From positions 1-64,000 of the forward strand of contig WTBR01000075.1 in the NCBI GenBank assembly GCA_013138975.1: a stretch of 64,000 bases of DNA. Reading direction: 5' to 3'. This document shows positions 48,207-57,051 of this stretch, in pieces (position 1 is the stretch's first letter; the number at the start of each line of letters is the position of its first letter). This DNA comes from Bacteroidales bacterium. Its GTDB lineage: Bacteria > Bacteroidota > Bacteroidia > Bacteroidales > UBA12077. Made by a program: the position numbers and the translations under genes. The notes under the pieces are model-generated. The model saw only the letters and a program-made list of their open reading frames with translations. It searched no databases and was not told the DNA's origin.

Positions 48207-49817
48207 ATGATTAAAGTTAATCTTAATATAAATAAAGGATTTAAATGGTATACGGAGAGTAACATTTCTGTTAAGGGCTTTTTATTTGATTCCGATCAAA
48301 ATTATTTCGAAAAGGAACAATTAGTTGGTTATTTTAAGAAAATAAAAACCAAAAAGGAATTGCTTGATAAAATCTCAAATGCTAATGGTCTTTTTACTGT
48401 TTTAATACAAAATTCGGATAAAGAAATATTATTTTCGAATGACAATATCAGAGCTTTCCCCTTATTTTATTCAACTCAGAATGATGTTTTACATATTTCT
48501 GATAGCGCTTATGAAGTTTTAAAATCAATACAAAATCCTGAGTTAAATATTCCAGCAAAGAACGAATTACTATCATCCAGCTATGTGGGTGGTTCAAACA
48601 CTCTAATTAAGGAACTATTAGTAACACAATCAGGTCAGATCTCTCAGTTTCGAAATACAGATCTAAAATCTGAGTTCTATTTTAATTACTATACATCATC
48701 GGAAAATCGCTCCCCTTATGACTTACAAAAGAAACAATTAAATAATGAATTGGATAATGCCTTTGAACGACTTGTTGTATCTCTTGGTGGTAGAAAAGCA
48801 ATTATACCTCTTAGTGGTGGATTTGATTCAAGATTTATTGCTTGTAAACTAAAAGAGCTGGGTTATAAAAATGTACTATGTTATTCGTACGGAAAATGGA
48901 ATGATAACCAAGAAAGGAAAACATCTCAAAGGGTTGCAAAGCAACTAGGGTTTGATTGGGAATTTGCAGAATACAACAAGGATACGATTGGAAATTATAT
49001 CGATGATGAAACTTTCAAAAATTTCTGGTTATATTATACTCAATTATCCACATCTGTAATGTTTCATGATTATTTTGCTTTAAAGTATTTCAAGGAACAA
49101 AGTATTATTCCTGATGATTCGATTTTCATACCGGGACACTCTGGAGATTTTCTTGGTGGAAGTCAACTTTATAAAAATGGTAACATTAAAAAAGATGCAT
49201 CTCTGGAAAGGATCGCAAGAAATATATTAAAACATCGATTTGTTCTTACTAAACAATCATCAAAAACAAAAAAGGAAATTTTCAATAATATATATTCACA
49301 ACTTAAAAATAAACACAAGGAACGTGAACTCCCAATGGCCTATTCAATATTTGAGGACTGGGAAATAAATGAAAATCTTTCAAAATATAATGCAAATTCG
49401 GCACACATATATGATTTCTTTGGATACGAATACCGTCTTCCATTCTGGGATAAATCATTAGTAAATTATTGTAAGACTATACCATATAATTATAAATTTG
49501 GAAAGATTCTTTATGATGATGTGTTAAGAAATAAATTTGAGGAACTGGATGTTAATTTCGATGAAGGAAGAATGCTAAATCCTACAGAATTCAAATTCTA
49601 CAAACTTAGAAGTATTATAAAATCGGTTATTCCTTTAAAAATAATTAATTATTTAAAACCTAAAGCAGATCCGTTAAATTATGATTTTGCGCAAAATAAT
49701 TTATTAGAAGATCTTAAAAAACATCCTAATTTTTCTATTGCGAAAATAAAAACCAGAAATTCAATCTTTACTCATTGGTACATAAAACAAGTTGAAGAAT
49801 TATTAAACAATCAATAA
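48207..49817 (+). CDS. Asparagine-synthase-like protein without the glutaminase Cys
   Basis: A 536-residue protein with the PP-loop ATP-pyrophosphatase domain of asparagine synthetases (IIPLSGGFDSRFIACKL, 203-214) and the downstream IFIPGHSGDFLGGS motif. The N-terminal 170 residues are Ntn-like in composition but start MIKVNLNI instead of MCG, so no nucleophilic Cys2 is available and glutamine hydrolysis is unlikely. Such proteins in glycan clusters are thought to amidate sugars or peptides using ammonia; the substrate is unknown. It lies between the flippase and sulfotransferase genes. Confidence 0.82.
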   Translation: MIKVNLNINKGFKWYTESNISVKGFLFDSDQNYFEKEQLVGYFKKIKTKKELLDKISNANGLFTVLIQNSDKEILFSNDNIRAFPLFYSTQNDVLHISDSAYEVLKSIQNPELNIPAKNELLSSSYVGGSNTLIKELLVTQSGQISQFRNTDLKSEFYFNYYTSSENRSPYDLQKKQLNNELDNAFERLVVSLGGRKAIIPLSGGFDSRFIACKLKELGYKNVLCYSYGKWNDNQERKTSQRVAKQLGFDWEFAEYNKDTIGNYIDDETFKNFWLYYTQLSTSVMFHDYFALKYFKEQSIIPDDSIFIPGHSGDFLGGSQLYKNGNIKKDASLERIARNILKHRFVLTKQSSKTKKEIFNNIYSQLKNKHKERELPMAYSIFEDWEINENLSKYNANSAHIYDFFGYEYRLPFWDKSLVNYCKTIPYNYKFGKILYDDVLRNKFEELDVNFDEGRMLNPTEFKFYKLRSIIKSVIPLKIINYLKPKADPLNYDFAQNNLLEDLKKHPNFSIAKIKTRNSIFTHWYIKQVEELLNNQ

Positions 49818-49827
49818 ATTGCAATGC

Positions 49828-50697
49828 ATGAAAACAAATATGCTTATAATTGGAGCAGGAAGAAGCGGGACAACTACATTATATGAACACCTAAAATCAC
49901 ATCCTGACATATGCTTTTCTAATGCTAAGGAAGTTCCATACTTTTCAATTCCAGATATTTATAAAAGAGGTGAATCCTACTATCATTCATTCTTCAAACC
50001 CAACAATCAAAAAATAATAGCTTCTTCGGATACATATCTGCTTATTGATAAAGATGCTCCAAAAAGAATCTCCGATTATAATCCGGATATGAAAATTATA
50101 ATCATGCTTCGTGAACCTGTGGAACGTTCTTATTCATCCTATGTTTATGCAATAAATAATGGACACGAAAAAAAGACTATTACATTTCGAGATTCTTACA
50201 ATAATGAAAAAGAAAACATTGCAAATCCTGATATCATAAAGAAAAATAATTTTGGACACTTTTATACAGGACTTTATCATAAGCATGTAAAATACTGGAT
50301 GCAATTTTTTCCTAAGGAGAATTTCTTGCTTATTAAAACACAGGATTTAAAAAAAGATTACAATGAAGTGTTAATAAAAGTAAGCAAGTTTTTAAATATT
50401 AGGGAGATTAAAAGCGAAATAAAAATTAAAACAAATGAAGCTTCCGGAGCGAAATTTATGTTTTTACATAAATTCCTGATTAACCGAAATTCTAAACTTA
50501 GAAAGGTTTTAGCTAAGATGTTTCCGAATTCCTTGAAAGAAATCGTTTTTAATTCCGGAATAATTGAAAAAATAAACAAGCTAAATAAAAAACAAACCTT
50601 ATATAAGCCAATAAGTAAAGAAGATTCAGTATTTGTAAAGAATTATTTTAAAGAGGATTTACAACTATTAAAAGATGAATTGGATATTACTTTTTAG
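49828..50697 (+). CDS. PAPS-dependent sulfotransferase
   Basis: A 289-residue sulfotransferase that probably adds sulfate to a surface glycan or lipid. The 5'-phosphosulfate loop is GAGRSGTTT (9-17), followed by LYEHLKSHPDI. The 3'-phosphate-binding motif is LREPVERSYSSYVYA (about 93-107). I use the ATG at 49828 because an earlier TTG would add only three residues. It follows the AsnB-like gene by 10 bp and meets the leftward deacetylase gene tail to tail with a 3-bp gap. Confidence 0.88.
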   Translation: MKTNMLIIGAGRSGTTTLYEHLKSHPDICFSNAKEVPYFSIPDIYKRGESYYHSFFKPNNQKIIASSDTYLLIDKDAPKRISDYNPDMKIIIMLREPVERSYSSYVYAINNGHEKKTITFRDSYNNEKENIANPDIIKKNNFGHFYTGLYHKHVKYWMQFFPKENFLLIKTQDLKKDYNEVLIKVSKFLNIREIKSEIKIKTNEASGAKFMFLHKFLINRNSKLRKVLAKMFPNSLKEIVFNSGIIEKINKLNKKQTLYKPISKEDSVFVKNYFKEDLQLLKDELDITF

Positions 50698-50700
50698 ACC

Positions 50701-51684
50701 TTATTTTCTTCGAATCAGGTTTTTTCCAATTAAGCATTTGCCTATATAAGCTAAATATTCTTTTGTTATGATCTGCCTCGCAGATTCGTTTGATATTTCA
50801 ATTGGAAGCCTTTGCAAATGTTTGGTATATAAGTCATCTTTTATTCCTGCGCAAGCAAAAGATAAATCGACTATCGGATTATTTAAAGAGTAAATAGTTT
50901 CAAAAAAATGTTTTGATACCTTATAATCTGTAAACGGGAAGGCAAACAAATTATATTCTTGATTAAAAGATTTTTTTATCCACTTTATACTTTCTGTAGT
51001 TTGTCTTAGTTGCTCATCAAATGGGATATTGAAATACTCAGGATGATCAATACTATGTGCTCCAACTGAAAATCCTTGTTTAATCAAGGATTTTATTTGT
51101 AATGAAGTGAGATAGGGTTGATTTGTTTCAAGAAATTCATCGAATTTATAATCAATAATTTTAGCTATTTCATCAATTACAAATTTGTTTTTATAATTGA
51201 TATTCAAAATTGATTTACAAATGTCATTTTTTTGGTTTGGCTTATCAATTAATTTTGAGCTTATCTCATTAATTCGACTTTTACTTATTTCTTTGGATTT
51301 TACTTCTTCAACCAACAAACTTGCTTTATATCGGTAAAACAAATTTTTATTGTCAATAAAATCAGAATTAACAAAAAAAACTGCAGGAATTCCTTTTTGC
51401 TTTAATATTGGAGCAATAATATCATGAACTTCTCTTAAACCATCATCGAATGTAAATAAAACAGAGTTTCTTTTTATTTTAGTACCGTTTTTAATAGATT
51501 CAATTATGGTATCAACATTAATTGGCTTATAATATTTTAATATAAAATCAATGTCTTGAATAAATTGCTTCGTATTTCGAACTGGATACAAATTCTTGAT
51601 ATGTTTCAAATCATGATCACTCACGACATGATACAATGGCAAAAGCATGCTTTTACCGGATAAATATATAAGACTCTTTAGCAT
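50701..51684 (-). CDS. Polysaccharide deacetylase (NodB/CE4-like)
   Basis: A 327-residue protein with the NodB homology domain. The first motif is SVLFTFDDGLRE (Asp pair near 80-81) and the metal-binding motif is GAHSIDHPEYFN. It has no signal peptide, so it may act on cytoplasmic lipid-linked sugars. It is leftward, downstream of the acyltransferase gene, with a repeat-containing gap of 204 bp between them. N- or O-deacetylation of a glycan intermediate is the likely role. Confidence 0.82.
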   Translation of the reverse strand: MLKSLIYLSGKSMLLPLYHVVSDHDLKHIKNLYPVRNTKQFIQDIDFILKYYKPINVDTIIESIKNGTKIKRNSVLFTFDDGLREVHDIIAPILKQKGIPAVFFVNSDFIDNKNLFYRYKASLLVEEVKSKEISKSRINEISSKLIDKPNQKNDICKSILNINYKNKFVIDEIAKIIDYKFDEFLETNQPYLTSLQIKSLIKQGFSVGAHSIDHPEYFNIPFDEQLRQTTESIKWIKKSFNQEYNLFAFPFTDYKVSKHFFETIYSLNNPIVDLSFACAGIKDDLYTKHLQRLPIEISNESARQIITKEYLAYIGKCLIGKNLIRRK

Positions 51685-51699
51685 TAAAGCATTTTAAAT

Positions 51700-51893
51700 A
51701 AACTCTCCGCCGCAAGCGACGAGGTATAGTTTCGAAATTATTTTTTATTTCGCCACAAGTGGCGGAAAACCTGACTGCCGTCAGTCAATTTATGACCCAA
51801 AAGATCCATCGACTACACTTCGACAAGCTCAGTGGAGCCCGCTCAGGATCAGTTCGACTAATTAATTTCGTTTCACAAAATCAAAGTCTCACT
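51700..51893. repeat. Palindromic intergenic repeats
   Basis: The gap contains CGCCGCAAGCGACG, the small palindrome CGCCACAAGTGGCG, GACTGCCGTCAGTC, and a CACTTCGACAAGCTCAGTGG block running into AAATCAAAGTCTCACTGATTTAA. That last phrase also occurs near 20525, 30398 and 30640, and here it contains the stop codon of the acyltransferase gene. Confidence 0.6.
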
Positions 51894-52773
51894 GATTTAA
51901 GGGCCAAATTAATCTATTTTGCTTATAGTGGTAATATTTAACCGGAGTTGAACCAAAACCACTAAAAAATCTAGCCATATTGTTAATTGATCCTCCTTCA
52001 AAATCAAAAATTTCTTTACTACCGGCATTTTTTTGCAAAATCCAGTCTATCAATAAAAACATCGATGATTTTTCTTTGCCTTCTTCATTTGATGAAGAAA
52101 CCAAAAACGTCAACCTATTTTTATAATTAAGTAAATATACTACTGAGAGTAATTCATTTTTTAAATTAAGTACACCGTAACTTTTCCCAATCCCTGTTTT
52201 TTCAGCTATTTCTAATACGCTTAATAATTTTTTATAATGCCAAGCGCTCAAGTTATTTACAGGATTATTCTTTTTAAGTCTCCAAACTTCTAATGGCGAC
52301 ATATTCTCAACTATATGTAAATCTTGCTTTTTTGCCTTATTGATATTTCGCTTTGTATTTGTTGAGTAATTGCTCTTTATTTCATCATATTGAGTAGATA
52401 AATTTAACTCAAAATTACTCCGTTCCGTGCAATTTAACTCCGGATCAAAATTCAGGTTTAAATGAATTAACTTGTACTTCGAAGGAATTGATTTTATAAA
52501 ATCAGTGCTTGAAACTGCTTTATTTTTTTCTTTATAGAAAACTCCTAATTGCTGACAAAATGGAGGTTGAGTTAAATATTTCAATCCATATTTTTTCTTA
52601 ACTGGAAGTGGCATTATCATTTCGTAATCACCATAAACCAAAGCGCCCCAATTGGGAGATACAATATCTAAATACCAAGATAATGCGTACACTAATGCAT
52701 TCTTAGAATTCTCTATTACAGAATCCCATTTTTGCTTATCAATCTGATTATGTTTTAGGTATTTTATTTCCAA
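51889..52773 (-). CDS. FemAB/GNAT-like acyltransferase
   Basis: A 294-residue protein of the FemAB-like, GNAT-fold acyltransferases found in glycan clusters. Typical stretches are ALSWYLDIVSPNWGALVYGD near the N-terminus and the late FDFEGGSINNMARFFSGFG, the family's phosphate/substrate loop. It starts with TTG at 52773, preceded by AAAGGAA, because an in-frame TAA lies 15 nt upstream. A TATATTTG promoter box lies at 52795-52802 on the minus strand. Its first 20 codons recur four more times between 53.6 and 58.2 kb as remnants. It probably acylates a sugar. Confidence 0.75.
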   Translation of the reverse strand: MEIKYLKHNQIDKQKWDSVIENSKNALVYALSWYLDIVSPNWGALVYGDYEMIMPLPVKKKYGLKYLTQPPFCQQLGVFYKEKNKAVSSTDFIKSIPSKYKLIHLNLNFDPELNCTERSNFELNLSTQYDEIKSNYSTNTKRNINKAKKQDLHIVENMSPLEVWRLKKNNPVNNLSAWHYKKLLSVLEIAEKTGIGKSYGVLNLKNELLSVVYLLNYKNRLTFLVSSSNEEGKEKSSMFLLIDWILQKNAGSKEIFDFEGGSINNMARFFSGFGSTPVKYYHYKQNRLIWPLNQ

Positions 52774-52794
52774 TTTAAATTTCCTTTATAATAA

Positions 52795-52802
52795 CAAATA
52801 TA
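52795..52802 (-). promoter_or_regulatory. -7 box (TATATTTG) of the acyltransferase gene, copy A
   Basis: On the minus strand this reads TATATTTG, the Bacteroidota -7 consensus, about 22 bp upstream of the TTG start. The promoter sits only 13 bp from the stop codon of the upstream FkbM gene (52815). It is one of the repeated promoter segments described for 54424-54560. Confidence 0.65.
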
Positions 52803-52814
52803 AGAATTCATTAT

Positions 52815-53597
52815 TTACGAATACGATTGATACCATTTATGTTTCTTATTTCCTTTTGCTGCCATAATAATTCCATAGTTATTCTTTCCGTAAATCCATT
52901 TTCTATTCAGTATAGTTTTTACAAAGAATCCCCACCACACCAGCTGATGTATACGTTTAAATTTGGTTGTAAAACCATATTTATGCAAAAGCTCAATTAT
53001 TACTTCAAAGTCAGGCCTATTATTGATCGTACCTGACTCATCATATCTTCCTGCAACTACTGTAAGGTTGATATTTTTAACTTCAGATAAAATTTTATGC
53101 ATTCCCTTTAAAGCTTCATATTCTGCACCATTTATTGTAAAGTTAATGTGCCCAATTTTATTTATATCAAGTTTCAATTTATTCACTATACTATCAAGAG
53201 TATCCATTTCTACCATAATTTTCTCTTCAGTAAATTGTACTGTTGAATCAATAGGAATATTATTAAGCTGATTCCAACTTGCAGATTCTCCCAAAAGCAA
53301 CTCACATTCTCCCTTTTCAGAATAAATTGCTTTTTGTATTAATTTAATATTCAATTTCTCTTTATTAATTATTTCTTGAGCTACCCTAATATTTTGCGGA
53401 TCAGGATCAATACCAATTACAAAGCCATTGGGTTTAATTCTTTTATAAATAGATAACAAGTCAGTAGTTACAGGGGCTTTCATGTCAAATCCCAATTGAA
53501 TTCCAATTTCACCTTTTTTAAGATTAGGAAATTTTATTATGGAATCAATTTTTGCAAATAGTTTCCAAACAAGTTGTTTTATATATTTAATCATCAA
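52815..53597 (-). CDS. FkbM-family methyltransferase
   Basis: A 260-residue SAM-dependent methyltransferase of the FkbM type, which usually O-methylates sugars. The SAM-binding part reads FVIGIDPDPQNIRVAQ, and the FkbM core is visible in KIGHINFTINGAEYEALKG, which matches the typical D-xGxExxALKG pattern. It lies between promoter copy A and the broken gene-start copy B. Its last codons overlap sequence shared with the repeated promoter, suggesting the gene was inserted there. Confidence 0.8.
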   Translation of the reverse strand: MMIKYIKQLVWKLFAKIDSIIKFPNLKKGEIGIQLGFDMKAPVTTDLLSIYKRIKPNGFVIGIDPDPQNIRVAQEIINKEKLNIKLIQKAIYSEKGECELLLGESASWNQLNNIPIDSTVQFTEEKIMVEMDTLDSIVNKLKLDINKIGHINFTINGAEYEALKGMHKILSEVKNINLTVVAGRYDESGTINNRPDFEVIIELLHKYGFTTKFKRIHQLVWWGFFVKTILNRKWIYGKNNYGIIMAAKGNKKHKWYQSYS

Positions 53598-53628
53598 TTT
53601 AAATTAATTTAAAAAATCAAAATATTTT

Positions 53629-53698
53629 GAGAATTCCCTATTGCAGAATCCTACTTTTGTTTGTTAATCTGATTATGTTTTAGGTATTTTATTTTCAA
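53629..53698 (-). pseudogene. Acyltransferase gene-start remnant, copy B
   Basis: From a TTG at 53698 this reads (M)KIKYLKHNQINKQK, then a TAG where the full gene has Trp, then DSAIGNS. It matches residues 1-23 of the acyltransferase at 51889-52773 apart from a few substitutions. Homology ends on the left just before the FkbM start (53597). The promoter part seen in copies C-E is absent here. Confidence 0.8.
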
Positions 53699-53721
53699 TT
53701 TAACTTTATTTAATAATTTTT

Positions 53722-54321
53722 CTACTCCATAAACGAACAAATATATTTTCCTGTATATATAATTTCTAATTTTTGAAAATCAAAATACTGTTCCTCTAAA
53801 TATATTTTATTTGATAAGACTTCAATATCCGGTGGACAATTAGGCTTTAGCTTTTCATCATTTATTTTCACTTCTGATTTAAATAAAATTGTATTATTTT
53901 CTAACACTAAATCACTGATATAAACTATATTAATTAGTTCTTTTTCTTCATGCAAATCAAAAATCATCAGTCCTCTAGTGTTTGATGTCCCTTCATCAAA
54001 GATTGCAAATCTATCGTTTACAATTCCCAAAAAGTAATAACTTAAATTATCCCTTAAGTATATTCTTTTATTACTTCGATAAATAAGAATCTCTTCTGAA
54101 GTTTCAATTATTCTTTTTTTAACTGTGAAAGACTTGTACATTAAAATAGTTGTATCAAGACTCTTTGTGAAACTAAAATTATCTGTATTATCTAATAAAC
54201 CCAATTTTCGATATTCAGCTTCAGTCCTTTTTCCATCAATTTTGTTTTCTTGACTACTCTGTGCAAATATAATTTGTAATGAAATAATAATTAAGATAAG
54301 GGTTAAATTTATATTCTTCAT
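53722..54321 (-). CDS. Secreted protein of unknown function
   Basis: 199 residues with a signal peptide (MKNINLTLILIIISLQIIFAQ). The mature part is charged, with beta-rich repeats (KRIYLRDNLSYYFLGIVNDR and KRTEAEYRKLGLLDNTDNFS). No motif or family is recognised. It lies between acyltransferase remnants B and C on the same strand, consistent with an inserted gene. It may be expressed from the copy C leftward promoter. Confidence 0.55.
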   Translation of the reverse strand: MKNINLTLILIIISLQIIFAQSSQENKIDGKRTEAEYRKLGLLDNTDNFSFTKSLDTTILMYKSFTVKKRIIETSEEILIYRSNKRIYLRDNLSYYFLGIVNDRFAIFDEGTSNTRGLMIFDLHEEKELINIVYISDLVLENNTILFKSEVKINDEKLKPNCPPDIEVLSNKIYLEEQYFDFQKLEIIYTGKYICSFME

Positions 54322-54390
54322 AGGATTTTTTACTTTTAATCGTTCTAATTGCAGTCAAAAAAAATGGTTACTGGTTTTAAGCTGAAAATT

Positions 54391-54423
54391 AATCCGATTA
54401 TGTTTTAGGTATTTTATTTTCAA
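54391..54423 (-). pseudogene. Acyltransferase gene-start remnant, copy C
   Basis: From a TTG at 54423 it reads (M)KIKYLKHNRI before diverging from the full gene. It is attached to an intact leftward promoter box and the shared divergent promoter region. Confidence 0.75.
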
Positions 54424-54560
54424 TTTGAATATCTTTTGTTAAAGCAAATATAAGAATTCAATTATTACAAACATAAAGCCTTACTGCTTTTAAAACTTTC
54501 GTATTATATTTGCTATATATCTTAAATTCTGAAATATTGAAGAATATCACTAAGTTTAAA
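54424..54560. promoter_or_regulatory. Repeated divergent promoter, copy C
   Basis: This holds back-to-back -7 boxes: TATATTTG on the minus strand (54445-54452) for the acyltransferase-start side, and TATATTTG on the plus strand (54505-54512) for the glycosyltransferase. Near-copies occur at 56643-56785 and 58138-58285. Shared blocks are GCAAATATAAGAATTCAATT, ACTTTCGTATTATATTTGC and AAGAATATCA-TAAGTTTAAA. In copy E the leftward box is mutated to TATATTTA. Confidence 0.75.
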
Positions 54561-56534
54561 TTAAGCAATAAAGTTACCCTACTTTTTATTTTATTACTTG
54601 CATCAATACTAAGATTCTATAAATTAGACCTCATACCATTTACACACGATGAATTTAGTGCGCTTTTTAGAACTCAATTTGATTCTTTTAGTGATTTAAT
54701 TAAATTTGGAGTTGTTGGTGATGGGCATCCGGCAGGAATTCAAATATTTCTATATTATATAGTTAAGTTATTTGGCATTAATTCGTTTTTCGTAAAGCTT
54801 CCATTTACGATATTTGGTATTCTATCAGTTCTTTTCACATACTTAATTGCAAAATCGTGGTTTAACGAAACCGTTGGTTTAATATCTGCTGTTTTTATTA
54901 CCACGCTTCAATTTCCGGTTATATATAGTCAAATTGCCAGACCTTACATTTCGGGGCTTTTCTTTAGTTTAGTTATGGTGTATTACTGGAGTAATTACGT
55001 TTTTAAAAGCAATAAAAAGATAGATAGGAATATCATTGGCTTTTTAATCGGGGCAATTTTATGCTCGTATAATCATTATTTCAGTTTACTTTTTGCCATA
55101 ATCGTAGGCATAACAGGTCTCTTCTTTGTTAAAAAACGTAGAATTTTGTATTACATTAGTTCGGGCGTGTTAATATTTATTTTTTTCATTCCTCATTTAA
55201 AAATTACATTTTTCACATTAAGTATTGGTGGTCTTTCTTGGTTAGGAAAACCCAATGCATTTTTCTTTACAGATTATATAAAATACATTTTTCATTCGTC
55301 TGTATTTATTGGAATTCTAATATTCCTCTTGCTAATTATTAGTTACTTTTTTAGAAATAAAATTAAAGGGATAAATAAATACAGAATTATTGCTTTGTTA
55401 TTTTTCATACTCCCTTTTCTTATTGGGTTCATATATTCAATATTTGTAAAGCCTGTAATTCAGTTTTCTGTATTAATCTTTTCTTTTCCATTTCTGATTA
55501 TTCTGTTAACATCTTATTTAAAAGAGTTCAATTCGAAAATCAATCTTTTAATAGTTGTAATAATTTCTACTATCATTAGTTTATCCTTAATAATTGAAAA
55601 AAAGCATTACTATGTTTTTTATCAATCGGGATTTTCTGAAATTTTTAATGACAATAATCGAATAATTCATAAATATCCCTCAAATGTTACGTCTATTTTA
55701 TCATCAAATAAAAAAATATCTAACTATTATTTAAAAAATGATTTAACAGCTTATTCAGATAAAGATAATTCTGCTTTAAGCTCAGAAATTGAAAAATTTG
55801 AAAACAACTTATTTACTATTGGATGGAATACGCTGGATTCTATAAATCGTTTTAAAGAAAATGCTTCAATAAAAAATTATAAAACTTTTTTGGCAAGTCA
55901 AAATTCAGATTATTTATACTACGGATGGGCTCATAATTTTGATAGAAAAATCCTTCATATAATACCAAATTACTATCCGTATCTAATTCAAAAGAAGAAT
56001 TTCTTTCATTCTGAAACTTATTTATTTTCTAAAAAGAAACCCGAAGAATATGAAGAAACAATTCTTTATTCAAATTATAATGGTTTTGAAGAAAAAAATA
56101 GATTATGGTCAGATTCAAAACACGTAGTTGACTCAATTGCATTCAATGGAAATTATTCTAGTTTCATTTCAAAAGATATTGAATTTAGTACAACATTCAG
56201 CGCCAAGTTTAATTCAATTCTTAAGAATGATTATGAGAATATCCTTGCCTCAGTAAAGTTTTATAGTCCTGTTAATAAATGCAGTGCTTTTCTTGTATTT
56301 AGCATCGAAAATAGAAACAAAAAAATAAAATGGCATTATGTCGACTTAAATGATTTTATTGATAAAAACCAGAAATGGCAAACAGCAAACCTGAGAGTTC
56401 AAATTGATAAAATCCATTTCCCATTTAATAAAAACATTAAGGTTTTTATATGGAATTTAAATAAGGAAGAATTCTTTATTGATGATTTCTCAATCAAAGT
56501 TTTTGAGGGAAATAAAAATCGTTTTATGTATTAA
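54537..56534 (+). CDS. PMT/ArnT-like membrane glycosyltransferase
   Basis: A 665-residue GT-C glycosyltransferase. The TTG at 54537 is chosen over one at 54510 because the latter overlaps the rightward promoter box (54505-54512). The first loop has FTHDEFSALFRTQF, with the conserved Asp-Glu pair of PMT-family enzymes, and about 10-11 helices fill residues 10-370. A C-terminal extracytoplasmic domain (about 470-665) is beta-rich. It transfers a sugar from a lipid carrier onto a glycan, protein or lipid. The next sequence downstream is repeat copy D. Confidence 0.8.
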   Translation: MKNITKFKLSNKVTLLFILLLASILRFYKLDLIPFTHDEFSALFRTQFDSFSDLIKFGVVGDGHPAGIQIFLYYIVKLFGINSFFVKLPFTIFGILSVLFTYLIAKSWFNETVGLISAVFITTLQFPVIYSQIARPYISGLFFSLVMVYYWSNYVFKSNKKIDRNIIGFLIGAILCSYNHYFSLLFAIIVGITGLFFVKKRRILYYISSGVLIFIFFIPHLKITFFTLSIGGLSWLGKPNAFFFTDYIKYIFHSSVFIGILIFLLLIISYFFRNKIKGINKYRIIALLFFILPFLIGFIYSIFVKPVIQFSVLIFSFPFLIILLTSYLKEFNSKINLLIVVIISTIISLSLIIEKKHYYVFYQSGFSEIFNDNNRIIHKYPSNVTSILSSNKKISNYYLKNDLTAYSDKDNSALSSEIEKFENNLFTIGWNTLDSINRFKENASIKNYKTFLASQNSDYLYYGWAHNFDRKILHIIPNYYPYLIQKKNFFHSETYLFSKKKPEEYEETILYSNYNGFEEKNRLWSDSKHVVDSIAFNGNYSSFISKDIEFSTTFSAKFNSILKNDYENILASVKFYSPVNKCSAFLVFSIENRNKKIKWHYVDLNDFIDKNQKWQTANLRVQIDKIHFPFNKNIKVFIWNLNKEEFFIDDFSIKVFEGNKNRFMY

Positions 56535-56580
56535 TAATAGTATTTATAAAATACTCTAAAATTTAACATAACAATCATTT

Positions 56581-56642
56581 GAAACTCCATAATCCCATTT
56601 TGCTTTATCAATCTGATTATGTTTAGGGTAGTTTATTTCCAA
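56581..56642 (-). pseudogene. Acyltransferase gene-start remnant, copy D
   Basis: From a TTG at 56642 it reads (M)EINYPKHNQIDKAKWDYGV in frame, keeping the Trp that is a stop codon in copies B and E. It then runs into the 3' flank of the convergent glycosyltransferase gene. No full gene follows. Confidence 0.8.
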
Positions 56643-56785
56643 TTTAAATATTCTTTGTTAAAGCAAATATAAGAATTCAATTATTACAAACATAAAGCGT
56701 TATAAGTTTTAAAACTTTCGCTTTATATTTGCTATATAATAAAAATTCTAAAAATTAAAGAATATCAATAAGTTTAAATTAAAAA
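56643..56785. promoter_or_regulatory. Repeated divergent promoter, copy D
   Basis: It keeps both -7 boxes: TATATTTG on the minus strand (56664-56671) and on the plus strand (56724-56731). On the right the AAGAATATCAATAAGTTTAA start of the glycosyltransferase gene follows but is truncated near 56785. Confidence 0.7.
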
Positions 56786-56852
56786 TAACCCCCCAATATA
56801 TCATATACCGTTTTATGATAAAAGTATCATTCATTACCAACCGTTTATCTGA

Positions 56853-56984
56853 ATGCTAAGAGCTACTTTTATTCAAATTAAACAGTCATGTGCATTCGAG
56901 CATGAAAATATTGAAGACTCTATTGGCATTTTTGGTTTGAGATATAGAATAGCGGGAATGTCAAATCTGCATAAAAACAAATGA
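56853..56984 (+). other. Possible 43-codon ORF downstream of promoter copy D
   Basis: An ATG-TGA frame begins MLRATFIQIKQSCAFEHENI and ends NLHKNK. It lies about 120 bp downstream of the rightward -7 box of copy D, so it could be transcribed. Composition is plausible but nothing is recognised; it may be a decayed gene piece. The rest of 56785-57051 shows nothing else. Confidence 0.25.
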
Positions 56985-57051
56985 AAGATAGTAGGGATTT
57001 CTTTTAAAACTTAGTTTGTTAATTTTGTACACTATATTGAGATAATAAATA

